Positions 6,548-13,981 of a stretch of DNA of 32,688 nt are shown one piece after another. The stretch's first letter is position 1, and every line of letters starts with the position of its first letter. The DNA is taken from contig JAAZND010000027.1 of assembly GCA_012798485.1 (NCBI GenBank), positions 1 to 32,688 on the forward strand, in the 5' to 3' direction. Under the pieces are notes generated by a model. The model was not told the origin of the DNA. It searched no databases and worked only from the letters and a program-made list of their open reading frames with translations. Both the position numbers and the translations under genes were made by a program. This stretch comes from Candidatus Beckwithbacteria bacterium (GTDB lineage Bacteria; Patescibacteriota; Microgenomatia; UBA1400; UBA1449).

Positions 6548-8305
6548 ATGAAACAAAAAAACATATTTACAGAATTTAAAACAATAATCGAAAACCTAAA
6601 AATAGTTGCAAACAGTAGTCAAAACACTCTAATAACTGAAGAAGTTAAAAAACTAGAAGTAAAAATTGCTAAAAAGGAATTTTTATTAATTATTTTAGGT
6701 CAATATAAAAGAGGTAAAAGCACTCTTATAAATGCTCTACTAGCGCAAAAATTATTGCCGACCTCAATAATACCCCTAACCTCCATTATCACAATAATAG
6801 CTTATGGAGATAAACCAAAGTGTGTTGTTGAATTTTTTCATAAAAAACCAAAAATACTTTCTATTTCTAAACTCCCAGAATTTATTACCGAGGGGAAAAA
6901 CCCAAAAAATATTAAAGGGGTTAAAAAGGTGTTTATAAATTTACCCAATGATTTTCTAAAACAAGGAATTCGCTTAGTAGATACCCCAGGAGTAGGCTCA
7001 ATTTATCAACACAACACTGATTTAAGCTATAAGTTTGTTAAACAAGCAGATATGGCAATTTTCTTAATAAGTCCAGACCCTCCTATAAGCCAAGCTGAAT
7101 TAAAATTTTTACAAACAATAAAAAATGATTTAGCTAAAATCATTTTTGTACAAAATAAAATTGACCAAATTGAAGCTGGAGATTTACAAAAATCTTTTCA
7201 ATTTAGCCAAAAAGTTATTAATGAGGTTTTTGATAATAAAAAAATAAGACTTTATCAAGTTTCTGCCAAAAAAGGACTCGAGGGTAAAATTGAAAACAAT
7301 CCCGATAAAATACAAACCAGCAATATTATAAAACTAGAAGAGCAGCTTAAAAATAAATTCCTTTCCAAAAAAGACAATATTTTAATATTATCCCTAATTA
7401 TCAAAATCCAAAATCTTATTAAAGAACTTGAATTTGAAATAAAATTAAAACAAGAATCTCTAAGATTGCCAATTGAAAAATTAAAAGAAAAAACTGAATT
7501 ATTCCATCAAGAAGCGTTAAAAATTAAACAAGAAAAAGAAGATAGTAATTATATTCTTCAAGGTCAAATAGAAAAAATAATCAAAGAAACTTTAGTTAAA
7601 GACCTGGAAGATTTACAAAAAATTGAAATCCCCAATTTAAGACTTATGTTTAAAAATTTTACCCAAACCAATCTTAATTTGTCTGGATCTGAGTTATTAA
7701 AAACATTTAATCAGTTTATCGAAAAAACAATAAAAAATATCTTTAAGCAATGGCGTAAAGAAGAAGAAAAAAAGCTACAAAAAATTTTAAATAAAATTAT
7801 CATTCGCTTTTCTCATCAAAACAATCTTCGTATCCAAAAAATTAAACAAATATCATCTGAAATTTTTAATTTTGAGATTAATAAAATTGAAGATAATCTT
7901 CTATTTGCTAAAGAATTCGAATTTAGATTTGCCTTTGATGAATATAAAATTAACCTTGACTTTTATAGTCCACTAATTTCAAAATTACCAAAATTTCTCT
8001 CTCATAAATTGCTTTATCCCAAAATGGAAAGGGATTTATTGAATGAGCTCGATCGGCATTGTGGTCGTTGTCGTTATGATTTTAGTCAAAGAATTAATAA
8101 AAGTATCCTTGATTATCATAACAAATTAGAAAGAGACTTAGAACAAGCTATTAAAAATATTGAGATAATTTTGATAAAAACCATAGAACAAAAAGGAGAG
8201 CAAGAACAACAAGAGAAGATTATAAGCCTTAAGCTCAATCAACAAAGGTTAATGCTTAACAAAATAAAGAAAAAATTATTAGAAATCAATCGCTATGAAC
8301 TTTAA
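6548..8305 (+). CDS. Dynamin-like GTPase under a fluoride riboswitch
   Basis: The 585-residue protein has a complete dynamin-type G domain. G1 is GQYKRGKST (residues 51-59), the G2 Thr is near 73-78 in PTSIIPLTS, G3 is DTPGVGS (145-151) and G4 is NKID (203-206). From about 270 to 585 it is highly helical and charged, with long coiled-coil-like Lys/Glu stretches. I see no clear membrane helix. Bacterial dynamin-like proteins remodel or repair membranes by GTP-driven assembly and often work as pairs or with a small membrane partner. The next gene overlaps its end by 11 bp and encodes a two-helix membrane protein, a plausible anchor. The fluoride riboswitch directly ahead suggests expression when fluoride enters the cell. 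Function in fluoride stress is inference. Confidence 0.85.
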   Translation: MKQKNIFTEFKTIIENLKIVANSSQNTLITEEVKKLEVKIAKKEFLLIILGQYKRGKSTLINALLAQKLLPTSIIPLTSIITIIAYGDKPKCVVEFFHKKPKILSISKLPEFITEGKNPKNIKGVKKVFINLPNDFLKQGIRLVDTPGVGSIYQHNTDLSYKFVKQADMAIFLISPDPPISQAELKFLQTIKNDLAKIIFVQNKIDQIEAGDLQKSFQFSQKVINEVFDNKKIRLYQVSAKKGLEGKIENNPDKIQTSNIIKLEEQLKNKFLSKKDNILILSLIIKIQNLIKELEFEIKLKQESLRLPIEKLKEKTELFHQEALKIKQEKEDSNYILQGQIEKIIKETLVKDLEDLQKIEIPNLRLMFKNFTQTNLNLSGSELLKTFNQFIEKTIKNIFKQWRKEEEKKLQKILNKIIIRFSHQNNLRIQKIKQISSEIFNFEINKIEDNLLFAKEFEFRFAFDEYKINLDFYSPLISKLPKFLSHKLLYPKMERDLLNELDRHCGRCRYDFSQRINKSILDYHNKLERDLEQAIKNIEIILIKTIEQKGEQEQQEKIISLKLNQQRLMLNKIKKKLLEINRYEL

Positions 8306-8495
8306 TTTTATAACCGTTATTATTGGATTAATCTTTTCACCTCTTGCCGCTATTATGGCTTTTATTATTACTTATCAAGAATACTCACATCACTTTTCAG
8401 ATAAGAAAGAGCCTTTAAAATTATCTAGTCAAGCAGCCTTAATGACATTAATCTTTTTTTTAATTCTCTGTTTAATTATTGGTTTGTTAATTTAG
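8295..8495 (+). CDS. Small two-helix membrane protein, coupled to the dynamin-like GTPase
   Basis: The 66-residue protein has two hydrophobic helices, at about residues 4-26 (NFITVIIGLIFSPLAAIMAF) and 46-66 (AALMTLIFFLILCLIIGLLI). A short polar, His- and Lys-containing loop lies between them (YQEYSHHFSDKKEPLKLSSQ). Its ATG lies inside the last codons of the GTPase gene, so translation is probably coupled. It is not a fluoride channel: CrcB/Fluc proteins are about twice as long, with four helices and conserved Asn and TTxSTF-type motifs that are absent. I do not recognise a family. A role as membrane recruiter or pore partner for the GTPase is a guess from context. Confidence 0.7.
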   Translation: MNFNFITVIIGLIFSPLAAIMAFIITYQEYSHHFSDKKEPLKLSSQAALMTLIFFLILCLIIGLLI

Positions 8496-8508
8496 ACTAT
8501 TGCTACTT

Positions 8509-9381
8509 TTATTCAAATAATGGTAAATCATATTTTTCTAAATGTTTTAAAATAGTCACCGCCTGATAAGTTTGCTCAATATTGGCAATCCCAATAAATT
8601 GGGAGCGAGCAAAGCCACCATTTCCTTTCTGGCAAGCAATTAAAAAAGATAATAAAGAAGATTGTCTGGGAATTGAAATCTTTAATAAAATAAAACTCTC
8701 AACTGCCCAAAAATATTCCTCTAAATAATTAGCTCTCTCTATTTGTCTTTTTAAAAAATTTATAGTTTTTTTTAGTTTTACTAAGGGATAGTTAAGTTTT
8801 TTAAGAATTTTTAAGGCATAATATGTTGTAGATAATTCTGAACCTTTTATATTTCCAAAACCACCATCTGTATTTTCCAACGATAAAATGAAGTCAATAA
8901 TATTTTGATTTGCTTCATTTATATTAAAATTTTTACATAAAAAGGTTAAATAATATAAATCTTTTACTTCTCCTTCAACCAAGTCTAGGTAAAGCGTGTT
9001 GACTGAATTATCAGATAGTAAAAATTTTGTTTCAGCTTTAGCCTTAAATTTCTTTTTTTTAAAAATGTTTTTATTTGTAGTATTTTCTAAAATAAAAGGG
9101 GAGTATTTTTTAAATTCACTAATATCAATTTTTAATGCTTTATATGTTTGAACTGCAAAAAACAAAGATGAAATACACTTTAAATTTCCCTCCTTATCTT
9201 CATTTTTAAAAAAACGCATAATTTCGCTTATGGGTATTTGTTTACTATTAAGTAGTTTAAGCGTTTCCACAGCACACATGGTGTCTAAGGCAGATGATGG
9301 TGTAACTCTGGCAAAAAAATAACCACCATCCGAAAGATGGCGAGCCTGGAGATATTGAATAATGTGATTTTTATTAAACAT
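8509..9381 (-). CDS. Prenyltransferase/squalene-cyclase-type alpha-alpha toroid protein under a fluoride riboswitch
   Basis: The 290-residue protein is built of helical repeats carrying the DGGF/GGF signatures of the terpenoid cyclase and protein prenyltransferase toroid. They appear as LSDGGYFFARV (about 17-27), NTDGGFGNIKGSELSTTYYA (about 170-190) and KGNGGFARSQ (about 252-261), each followed by a helix of the type TYYALKILKKL or IEQTYQAVTILKHL. It is shorter than true prenyltransferase beta subunits, and I do not see a complete zinc site, so enzymatic activity cannot be assumed. No signal peptide or membrane helix is visible. It converges on the dynamin operon, ending 13 bp from it, and has its own fluoride riboswitch. 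The function is unknown. Confidence 0.72.
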   Translation of the reverse strand: MFNKNHIIQYLQARHLSDGGYFFARVTPSSALDTMCAVETLKLLNSKQIPISEIMRFFKNEDKEGNLKCISSLFFAVQTYKALKIDISEFKKYSPFILENTTNKNIFKKKKFKAKAETKFLLSDNSVNTLYLDLVEGEVKDLYYLTFLCKNFNINEANQNIIDFILSLENTDGGFGNIKGSELSTTYYALKILKKLNYPLVKLKKTINFLKRQIERANYLEEYFWAVESFILLKISIPRQSSLLSFLIACQKGNGGFARSQFIGIANIEQTYQAVTILKHLEKYDLPLFE

Positions 9382-9465
9382 AAAAAAGCTCCTACTAAAT
9401 TTTATAATAGTAGAAGCTATTAGTTTCTGTTTTCGGTAGAAACAATTAGGTGAGCCTCATCACAA
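9382..9465 (-). promoter_or_regulatory. Fluoride riboswitch (crcB motif) with overlapping terminator, second copy
   Basis: Read on the minus strand, GTGATGAGGCTCACC (9463-9449) is the conserved P1 and loop of the fluoride aptamer. A 6-bp P2 follows (GTTTCT/AGAAAC, 9443-9438 and 9428-9423), then CTAATAGCTTCTAC. Loop GAGGC (9458-9454) pairs with GCTTC (9417-9413). The latter is the start of a 10-bp terminator, GCTTCTACTA/TAGTAGGAGC (9417-9408, 9397-9388), followed by six T that touch the ATG at 9381. The 3' arm holds AGGAG, the only good ribosome binding site, so the hairpin could block translation as well as transcription. P1 is short (3 clear base pairs). The loop/pairing partner differs from the first copy in a way that keeps pairing (G-U instead of A-U). 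Confidence 0.87.
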
Positions 9466-9479
9466 TAATATTTTTATAT

Positions 9480-9508
9480 TATCATAAAAAACTAGTCTTT
9501 TGCAAAAT
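9480..9508 (-). promoter_or_regulatory. Putative promoter of the second fluoride riboswitch
   Basis: On the minus strand TTGCAA (-35-like) is followed about 16 bp later by GATAAT (-10-like), ending some 15 bp before the riboswitch P1. The boundaries are approximate. Confidence 0.45.
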
Positions 9509-9532
9509 TAAGTTCATAAATAAGTTTAAAGA

Positions 9533-10171
9533 CTAAAAAAGTTTTGCCAGTCTCTGAAGTCTAAAAAGGTTTTTGGGGTAATTTTGCCAAAGATAAGAAT
9601 TAACCGCCACACCATCAGCTCTCGCCTGAAAACATTGTTTGGCACTATCAAAGTTTATTCCACCGTCAATAATAATTTCCGCTTTTTTTCGGCAGTTTTG
9701 CCGTACATAGTTTATTTTCTCTAAAACTGAAGAATTAAATTTTTGATGAGCAAACCCAGCTTTTACAGCCATTAATAAAATCTGATCAAATTGATTTAAT
9801 AAAGGAACTTTAACCTTGAAAATATCTGTATCCAAATCAATTGCAATTCCTGTTCTTATTTTTTTCTCCCTTAATTCTTGTAAAAAATTTTTTACTTCTT
9901 TTAGTTTTTCAAGGTGGATGGTAATCAAACTCACTTTATTTTCAAGGCAAATTGCAATCCAATCCATGGGGTTTTCCACCATCAAATGAACATCACAATT
10001 GATGTTTTCAAAACTCATTAACCATTGATTGGGAAGAATAGTTTGATTATCCGCAAAGTTTTTTTCAATAACGTCAATTTGAATTCTGTTACCATATTGC
10101 AGGGATTTTAAAATTTTATGACTAAAAGCAGGATATTCTTTTTCTAGAATAGTTGGGATTATTTGTTTCAT
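9533..10171 (-). CDS. rpe: Ribulose-phosphate 3-epimerase-like protein (divergent active site)
   Basis: The 212-residue TIM-barrel protein follows the Rpe pattern. IIPTILEKEYPAF is at the start, QIDVIEKNFADNQT aligns with the usual HIDVMDGxFVPNxT, and CDVHLMVENP, LLMAVKAGFAHQKF (usual MTVxPGFGGQxF) and EIIIDGGIN follow. Rpe interconverts ribulose-5-P and xylulose-5-P, the substrate of the transketolase encoded nearby. Three of four metal-site positions are kept (Asp33, His62, Asp169), but the first His is Gln31, and the MDG turn is IEK. The enzyme may be altered in metal use or substrate. It starts 12 bp after the end of pgk and is probably co-transcribed with it. Confidence 0.75.
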   Translation of the reverse strand: MKQIIPTILEKEYPAFSHKILKSLQYGNRIQIDVIEKNFADNQTILPNQWLMSFENINCDVHLMVENPMDWIAICLENKVSLITIHLEKLKEVKNFLQELREKKIRTGIAIDLDTDIFKVKVPLLNQFDQILLMAVKAGFAHQKFNSSVLEKINYVRQNCRKKAEIIIDGGINFDSAKQCFQARADGVAVNSYLWQNYPKNLFRLQRLAKLF

Positions 10172-10183
10172 AAGAAAAAATTT

Positions 10184-11380
10184 TTATTGCTCTAAAATTT
10201 CAATTCCTGGTAAATTACCTTTTTCAATATATTCAAGCATAGCTCCCCCACCAGTGGAGATATGGGTAATATTTTCTAAGTGATTATGTCCCTCAATGCT
10301 TGAAAGTGTATCTCCACCACCCACAATACTGATCAAATGTTTATGAGCAATAATAGCTTCGTAAACTGCTTCTGTGCCTCTAGCAAAAGCCTTAACCTCA
10401 TTAACTCCCATTGGGCCATTCCAAATTACAGTTTTAGCCTCGGCAATAATGCGAGCATATTCTCTCTGGGTTTGTCTGCCAATATCTAAAATTTGAAATT
10501 GTTTTGGCATTTCCTCTATTACCACTTCTCCAATTTTCACTCCAGAAGACAAGTTTCCAACAATAGCATCAGTAGGCATAAAAAGCTTGGTGTCAGCTCT
10601 TGTGGCTTTCCAGATTAAGCTCTGGCAAATACGTAAGGATTCCGGAGAATACATAGATCTACCAATATGAAAACCAAAGGCTTTAAGAAAAGTATTGGCT
10701 ACTCCTCCACCCAACAAAACATAATCAGCCATGGTCATTAATTTTTCCAAAACTGGAATTTTGGTAGCAGCCTTAGCCCCACCCACAATTGCTACCAGTG
10801 GTCTTTGTGTTTCTTTAATTGCCTTACCTATCATTTCTATCTCTGTTTGTAGTAAATAACCAGCATAAGAAGGCAGTATTTCTGCAATTCCCACCACACT
10901 ACTATGAGCTCGATGACAGGAACCAAAAGCATCATTGACAAAAATATCTCCCAGTTGCGCTAATTTTGCTGAAAAACTGCGGGAATTAATTTCTTCACCC
11001 AGTTCAAATCTCACGTTTTCAAGCATAATTACCTCACCATTTTGACAGTCTAAAATTTTCTCTCTTTCAGCAAGACTATGATACTTTTCAGCAAAAATCA
11101 CATTTCTTTTAATTTGTTTTTGCAAATACAAAGCAATCGGGCGCAAAGAAAATTCTTCACTTGCCACACCAGGCTCTGGTCTTCCAAAATGAGACATAAT
11201 AACCAATCTTTTGGGTTTTTGCTTCAAAATATAATCAATTGTTTTTAAAGACAAACCAATACGCGTATCATCTTTTACCCTATATTCTCCATTTTCTTTT
11301 TTGACTGGAACATTGTAATCAACTCTTAAAACCACCCCCTTGTTCTCCAACTTAATATCTTGAATTTTTCTAAGTTTCAT
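10184..11380 (-). CDS. pgk: Phosphoglycerate kinase
   Basis: The 398-residue protein has the length and all hallmarks of the family. LRVDYNVPV and SHFGRPEPG occur near the N-terminus (substrate-binding basic patch), followed by FVNDAFGSCHRAHSSVVG and VAIVGGAKAATKIPVLEKL (nucleotide domain). WNGPMGVNE, SIVGGGDTLSSIEG and HISTGGGAMLEYIEKG are near the C-terminus. It transfers phosphate from 1,3-bisphosphoglycerate to ADP, a glycolytic ATP-yielding step. In an organism with few metabolic genes it links the pentose phosphate enzymes of this window to ATP production. It is the first gene of a leftward pair with the rpe-like gene and diverges from the PrgI-like gene. Confidence 0.97.
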   Translation of the reverse strand: MKLRKIQDIKLENKGVVLRVDYNVPVKKENGEYRVKDDTRIGLSLKTIDYILKQKPKRLVIMSHFGRPEPGVASEEFSLRPIALYLQKQIKRNVIFAEKYHSLAEREKILDCQNGEVIMLENVRFELGEEINSRSFSAKLAQLGDIFVNDAFGSCHRAHSSVVGIAEILPSYAGYLLQTEIEMIGKAIKETQRPLVAIVGGAKAATKIPVLEKLMTMADYVLLGGGVANTFLKAFGFHIGRSMYSPESLRICQSLIWKATRADTKLFMPTDAIVGNLSSGVKIGEVVIEEMPKQFQILDIGRQTQREYARIIAEAKTVIWNGPMGVNEVKAFARGTEAVYEAIIAHKHLISIVGGGDTLSSIEGHNHLENITHISTGGGAMLEYIEKGNLPGIEILEQ

Positions 11381-11511
11381 ATTTGAAAAGGTTTTACAAA
11401 ATAACTCTGGGTTTTTTATAAATCTCTCTTATTTATATTTATAGTTTTAAAATAAAGCTATTTTTATTTAACCACAAAAAAGAAAAGATATTCAATTGGA
11501 ACTTTTATTGT

Positions 11512-11517
11512 TATACT
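11512..11517 (+). promoter_or_regulatory. Putative -10 element of the PrgI/VirB4 operon, probably leaderless
   Basis: TATACT lies 6 nt before the ATG at 11524, with TTCAAT about 15 bp upstream. If this is the -10 box, transcription starts at or next to the start codon. No Shine-Dalgarno sequence is present. Confidence 0.45.
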
Positions 11518-11523
11518 TTTATT

Positions 11524-12834
11524 ATGCAACAACACCCTATTCCTCAGAATGTTTCTAAATATCAGTTTCGTCTTATAGGCGATATGACCATCAAACAGTT
11601 TGCTTTTTTAGGTGGTGGCATTATCCTAGCTTTCTTGGCTTATAAATTTCCCCTGCTTCCCACCATTTTAAGGCTGCCATTTGCTTTTGCTTTTGCTGCA
11701 TCTGGGGCAATGATTGCATTTGTGCCTTACGAAGAAAGAACGCTGGATATTTGGATTGTTAATTTTTTTAAATCCATTTATACTCCCACTCAATTTTTAT
11801 GGAAAAAGAGACTGGAATTGCCAGATTATTTTAATTTTAAAAAAAAATACAAACATGATTATGTGAGATCAGAGTTTTCCCAAAATGATAAAACTCAACT
11901 AGAAAAATACATTAACTCCCTCAACGCCAACCACGATGATCCTTTTAGCAAGGTGGAAAATCAAAAGATACAACAGATCAATAATTTGTTTAATCCAAAC
12001 CCTGTAAGTTTTGCCAATATTTCTAATCAATATTTTAAAACTAGCAACAACACCCCTCACGCTAACAGCTCCCTCATTAGGCCATCTCAACAGCCAATAG
12101 TAAGAATTCCTTCCCTAACTCAGGTAAGTCGTCCCACAACAGCTCCAGTTCCACAGGCAAAAATCAATAATTTACCCCCAACTCATGATCAAGTGGCTAA
12201 AACTATACAAGACCCCAAGTCACAACCAGCAATAACTATAAATAATCCAGTTAGATCAGCTATCAATATTCCAAGACAACAAGTTGTTTTTAAACAACCC
12301 TTTGCTCAAAAACAAACACCACAAATACCCTCTCAAAACACCACTCCCGATATATTGCCAAACCCAGTTGTAAAACCCAAGCAAGAAACAGTGATAAAAA
12401 TAGATACAACCCAACAAATCAACCAGAAACCCACAATAAAAATTCAGGCAGCACCATCACTCACTCCACCTATAAAAATGAAAAGTCTTTTTCCTGATAA
12501 AAACCCTAAAAAAATAGAACCACAATACCTATCAGATATCCAAATGCCTATTAATCCAGATGTTGCCAATACCATTGTGGGTATCACCATCGATACCCAC
12601 AACAAATTAATTACTAATGCTATTCTGGAGGTCTTGGATAAAAACAACCTTCCTATAAGAGCTTTTAAATCAAATGCTGTGGGACAGTTTTTTGTCTCTA
12701 CTCCAATAAAAAATGGCACCTATACAATAAACACTGAGCATCCAGATTATATTTTTGATACAATAAAGTTTGAGGCCAGCGGTAAAATTATCGCTCCTCT
12801 TAAAGTTGTGGGGAAACCCAAAAACAATCTATAA
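11524..12834 (+). CDS. PrgI-like membrane protein with Pro/Asn/Gln-rich region and C-terminal carboxypeptidase-regulatory-like domain
   Basis: The first 100 residues form a PrgI-type domain: a short polar start (QHPIPQNVSKYQFRLIGDMT), two membrane helices at about 24-42 and 47-66, then PYEERTLDIWIVNFFKSIYT. PrgI-like proteins are small membrane components that precede VirB4 ATPases in conjugation-like systems of Gram-positives and Patescibacteria. Residues 110-335 are low-complexity and rich in Pro, Gln and Asn. Residues 345-436 (NTIVGITIDTHNKLITNAIL, then a Gly-Tyr-Thr type beta segment) resemble the carboxypeptidase regulatory-like beta-sandwich often seen outside the cell or in scaffolds. 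The next gene begins 3 bp after the stop, so this is the first gene of a three-gene operon. Confidence 0.78.
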   Translation: MQQHPIPQNVSKYQFRLIGDMTIKQFAFLGGGIILAFLAYKFPLLPTILRLPFAFAFAASGAMIAFVPYEERTLDIWIVNFFKSIYTPTQFLWKKRLELPDYFNFKKKYKHDYVRSEFSQNDKTQLEKYINSLNANHDDPFSKVENQKIQQINNLFNPNPVSFANISNQYFKTSNNTPHANSSLIRPSQQPIVRIPSLTQVSRPTTAPVPQAKINNLPPTHDQVAKTIQDPKSQPAITINNPVRSAINIPRQQVVFKQPFAQKQTPQIPSQNTTPDILPNPVVKPKQETVIKIDTTQQINQKPTIKIQAAPSLTPPIKMKSLFPDKNPKKIEPQYLSDIQMPINPDVANTIVGITIDTHNKLITNAILEVLDKNNLPIRAFKSNAVGQFFVSTPIKNGTYTINTEHPDYIFDTIKFEASGKIIAPLKVVGKPKNNL

Positions 12835-12837
12835 AAC

Positions 12838-13965
12838 ATGCCCAATATTGCCATTCCTATCAAAGCCAGTACTCAGGAACATCTTGATATTGAAGACATT
12901 CAAGATGACATTGTTATTCTCAAAACTGGAGCTTGCAGTTTAATTATTCAAGTAACAGCTATTAATTTTGGTTTATTATCTGAGGAGGAACAAGATGCGA
13001 TTATTTTTGCCTATGCTGCTCTTTTAAATTCTCTCAATTTCCAGATTCAAATCCTCATTAGATCTAATATTAAAGATGTCACAGACTATATTCGCCTAGT
13101 ACAAAAACAGGAGCAAAAATTAAGCCAACAAATCAACACCACCAATATAACTGACCAAAAAAGACGCAAAATGCTTTTATTAACTCAACTGCAAAAATAT
13201 CGTGAATTTGTCGAAAGAACCGTAAGGGATAATCAGGTGTTAGATAAAAAATTTTATATCTGTATTCCTTTTTCCGTTTTGGAATTGGGCTTATCAACTA
13301 CTTTATCAGATAATTTTAAAAAAAATAAAAAATTGCCTTTTCCCAAATCTTATATTTTAGAAAAGGCTAAAATGTCCCTTTACCCAAGGCGTGATCATCT
13401 TTTTAGACAATTTGGTCGGCTTGGTCTTCAAACTAGACAACTTAACACCCAACAACTACTGGAGCTGTTTTACAATTTTTACAACCTTGAATCTATTGGC
13501 CAAAGATTTATTCCTTCAAAAGAATACAACACCCCAATTGTTCAAGCGGGTTTAGGTAAAGATAAAAAAGGTAGCTATTATCAAGAGCCAAAAAATCCTT
13601 TTCAAAGGTTTGAGACGGGCAATTTGGGAAACATCACCCCAACGGGTTCAGCCACTGCTTTCCCAGGCAAAACTAAACGCGACAACATTCAATTTAACCA
13701 AAGTTTTCTTAACCCCAACCAAAACAACCCTTCTACCACCCAACCAATGAATCCTAATCAGGTTATGGGGGTAAATAATTATCAAAAACCCCAGAACCCG
13801 GCTTCTCCAACCACTAATAATATGACTGCCCTCAATCAAACTCAAACCATCAGCACTGGAGTTTTATCAAAACTAACACCAAATCAAAATAGCAAAACAG
13901 TTTTTGAAAAACCCAAACCCACCAAAGCCGATCAAAGCTTTGGTTATGACCAAGCTAATTATTAA
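12838..13965 (+). CDS. VirB4 N-terminal-domain-like protein of a conjugation-type secretion system
   Basis: The 375-residue protein begins with IPIKASTQEHLDIEDIQDDI, then VILKTGACSLIIQVTAINFG and a Leu/Glu-rich helix. This resembles the N-terminal substructure of TraC/VirB4 proteins, which usually precedes the ATPase domain in one chain. There is no Walker motif. The last 130 residues are low-complexity, rich in Asn, Pro, Gln and Thr. It lies between the PrgI-like gene and the VirB4 ATPase gene, 3 bp after the former and 16 bp before the latter. Most likely it assembles with the ATPase at the inner face of the membrane. Family assignment is by resemblance only. Confidence 0.65.
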   Translation: MPNIAIPIKASTQEHLDIEDIQDDIVILKTGACSLIIQVTAINFGLLSEEEQDAIIFAYAALLNSLNFQIQILIRSNIKDVTDYIRLVQKQEQKLSQQINTTNITDQKRRKMLLLTQLQKYREFVERTVRDNQVLDKKFYICIPFSVLELGLSTTLSDNFKKNKKLPFPKSYILEKAKMSLYPRRDHLFRQFGRLGLQTRQLNTQQLLELFYNFYNLESIGQRFIPSKEYNTPIVQAGLGKDKKGSYYQEPKNPFQRFETGNLGNITPTGSATAFPGKTKRDNIQFNQSFLNPNQNNPSTTQPMNPNQVMGVNNYQKPQNPASPTTNNMTALNQTQTISTGVLSKLTPNQNSKTVFEKPKPTKADQSFGYDQANY

Positions 13966-13981
13966 TTATAAAAATAAAACT

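Noticed and set aside
8295..8495. Small membrane protein as a CrcB/Fluc fluoride channel
   Set aside because: It has only two helices and 66 residues, and lacks the conserved Asn and TTxSTF-type motifs. The riboswitch context alone does not justify the name.
13904..13981. Longer start for the VirB4 ATPase
   Set aside because: It would overlap the previous gene by 62 bp and add a sequence that is a frame-shifted copy of that gene's end. The ATG at 13982 is a normal alternative.
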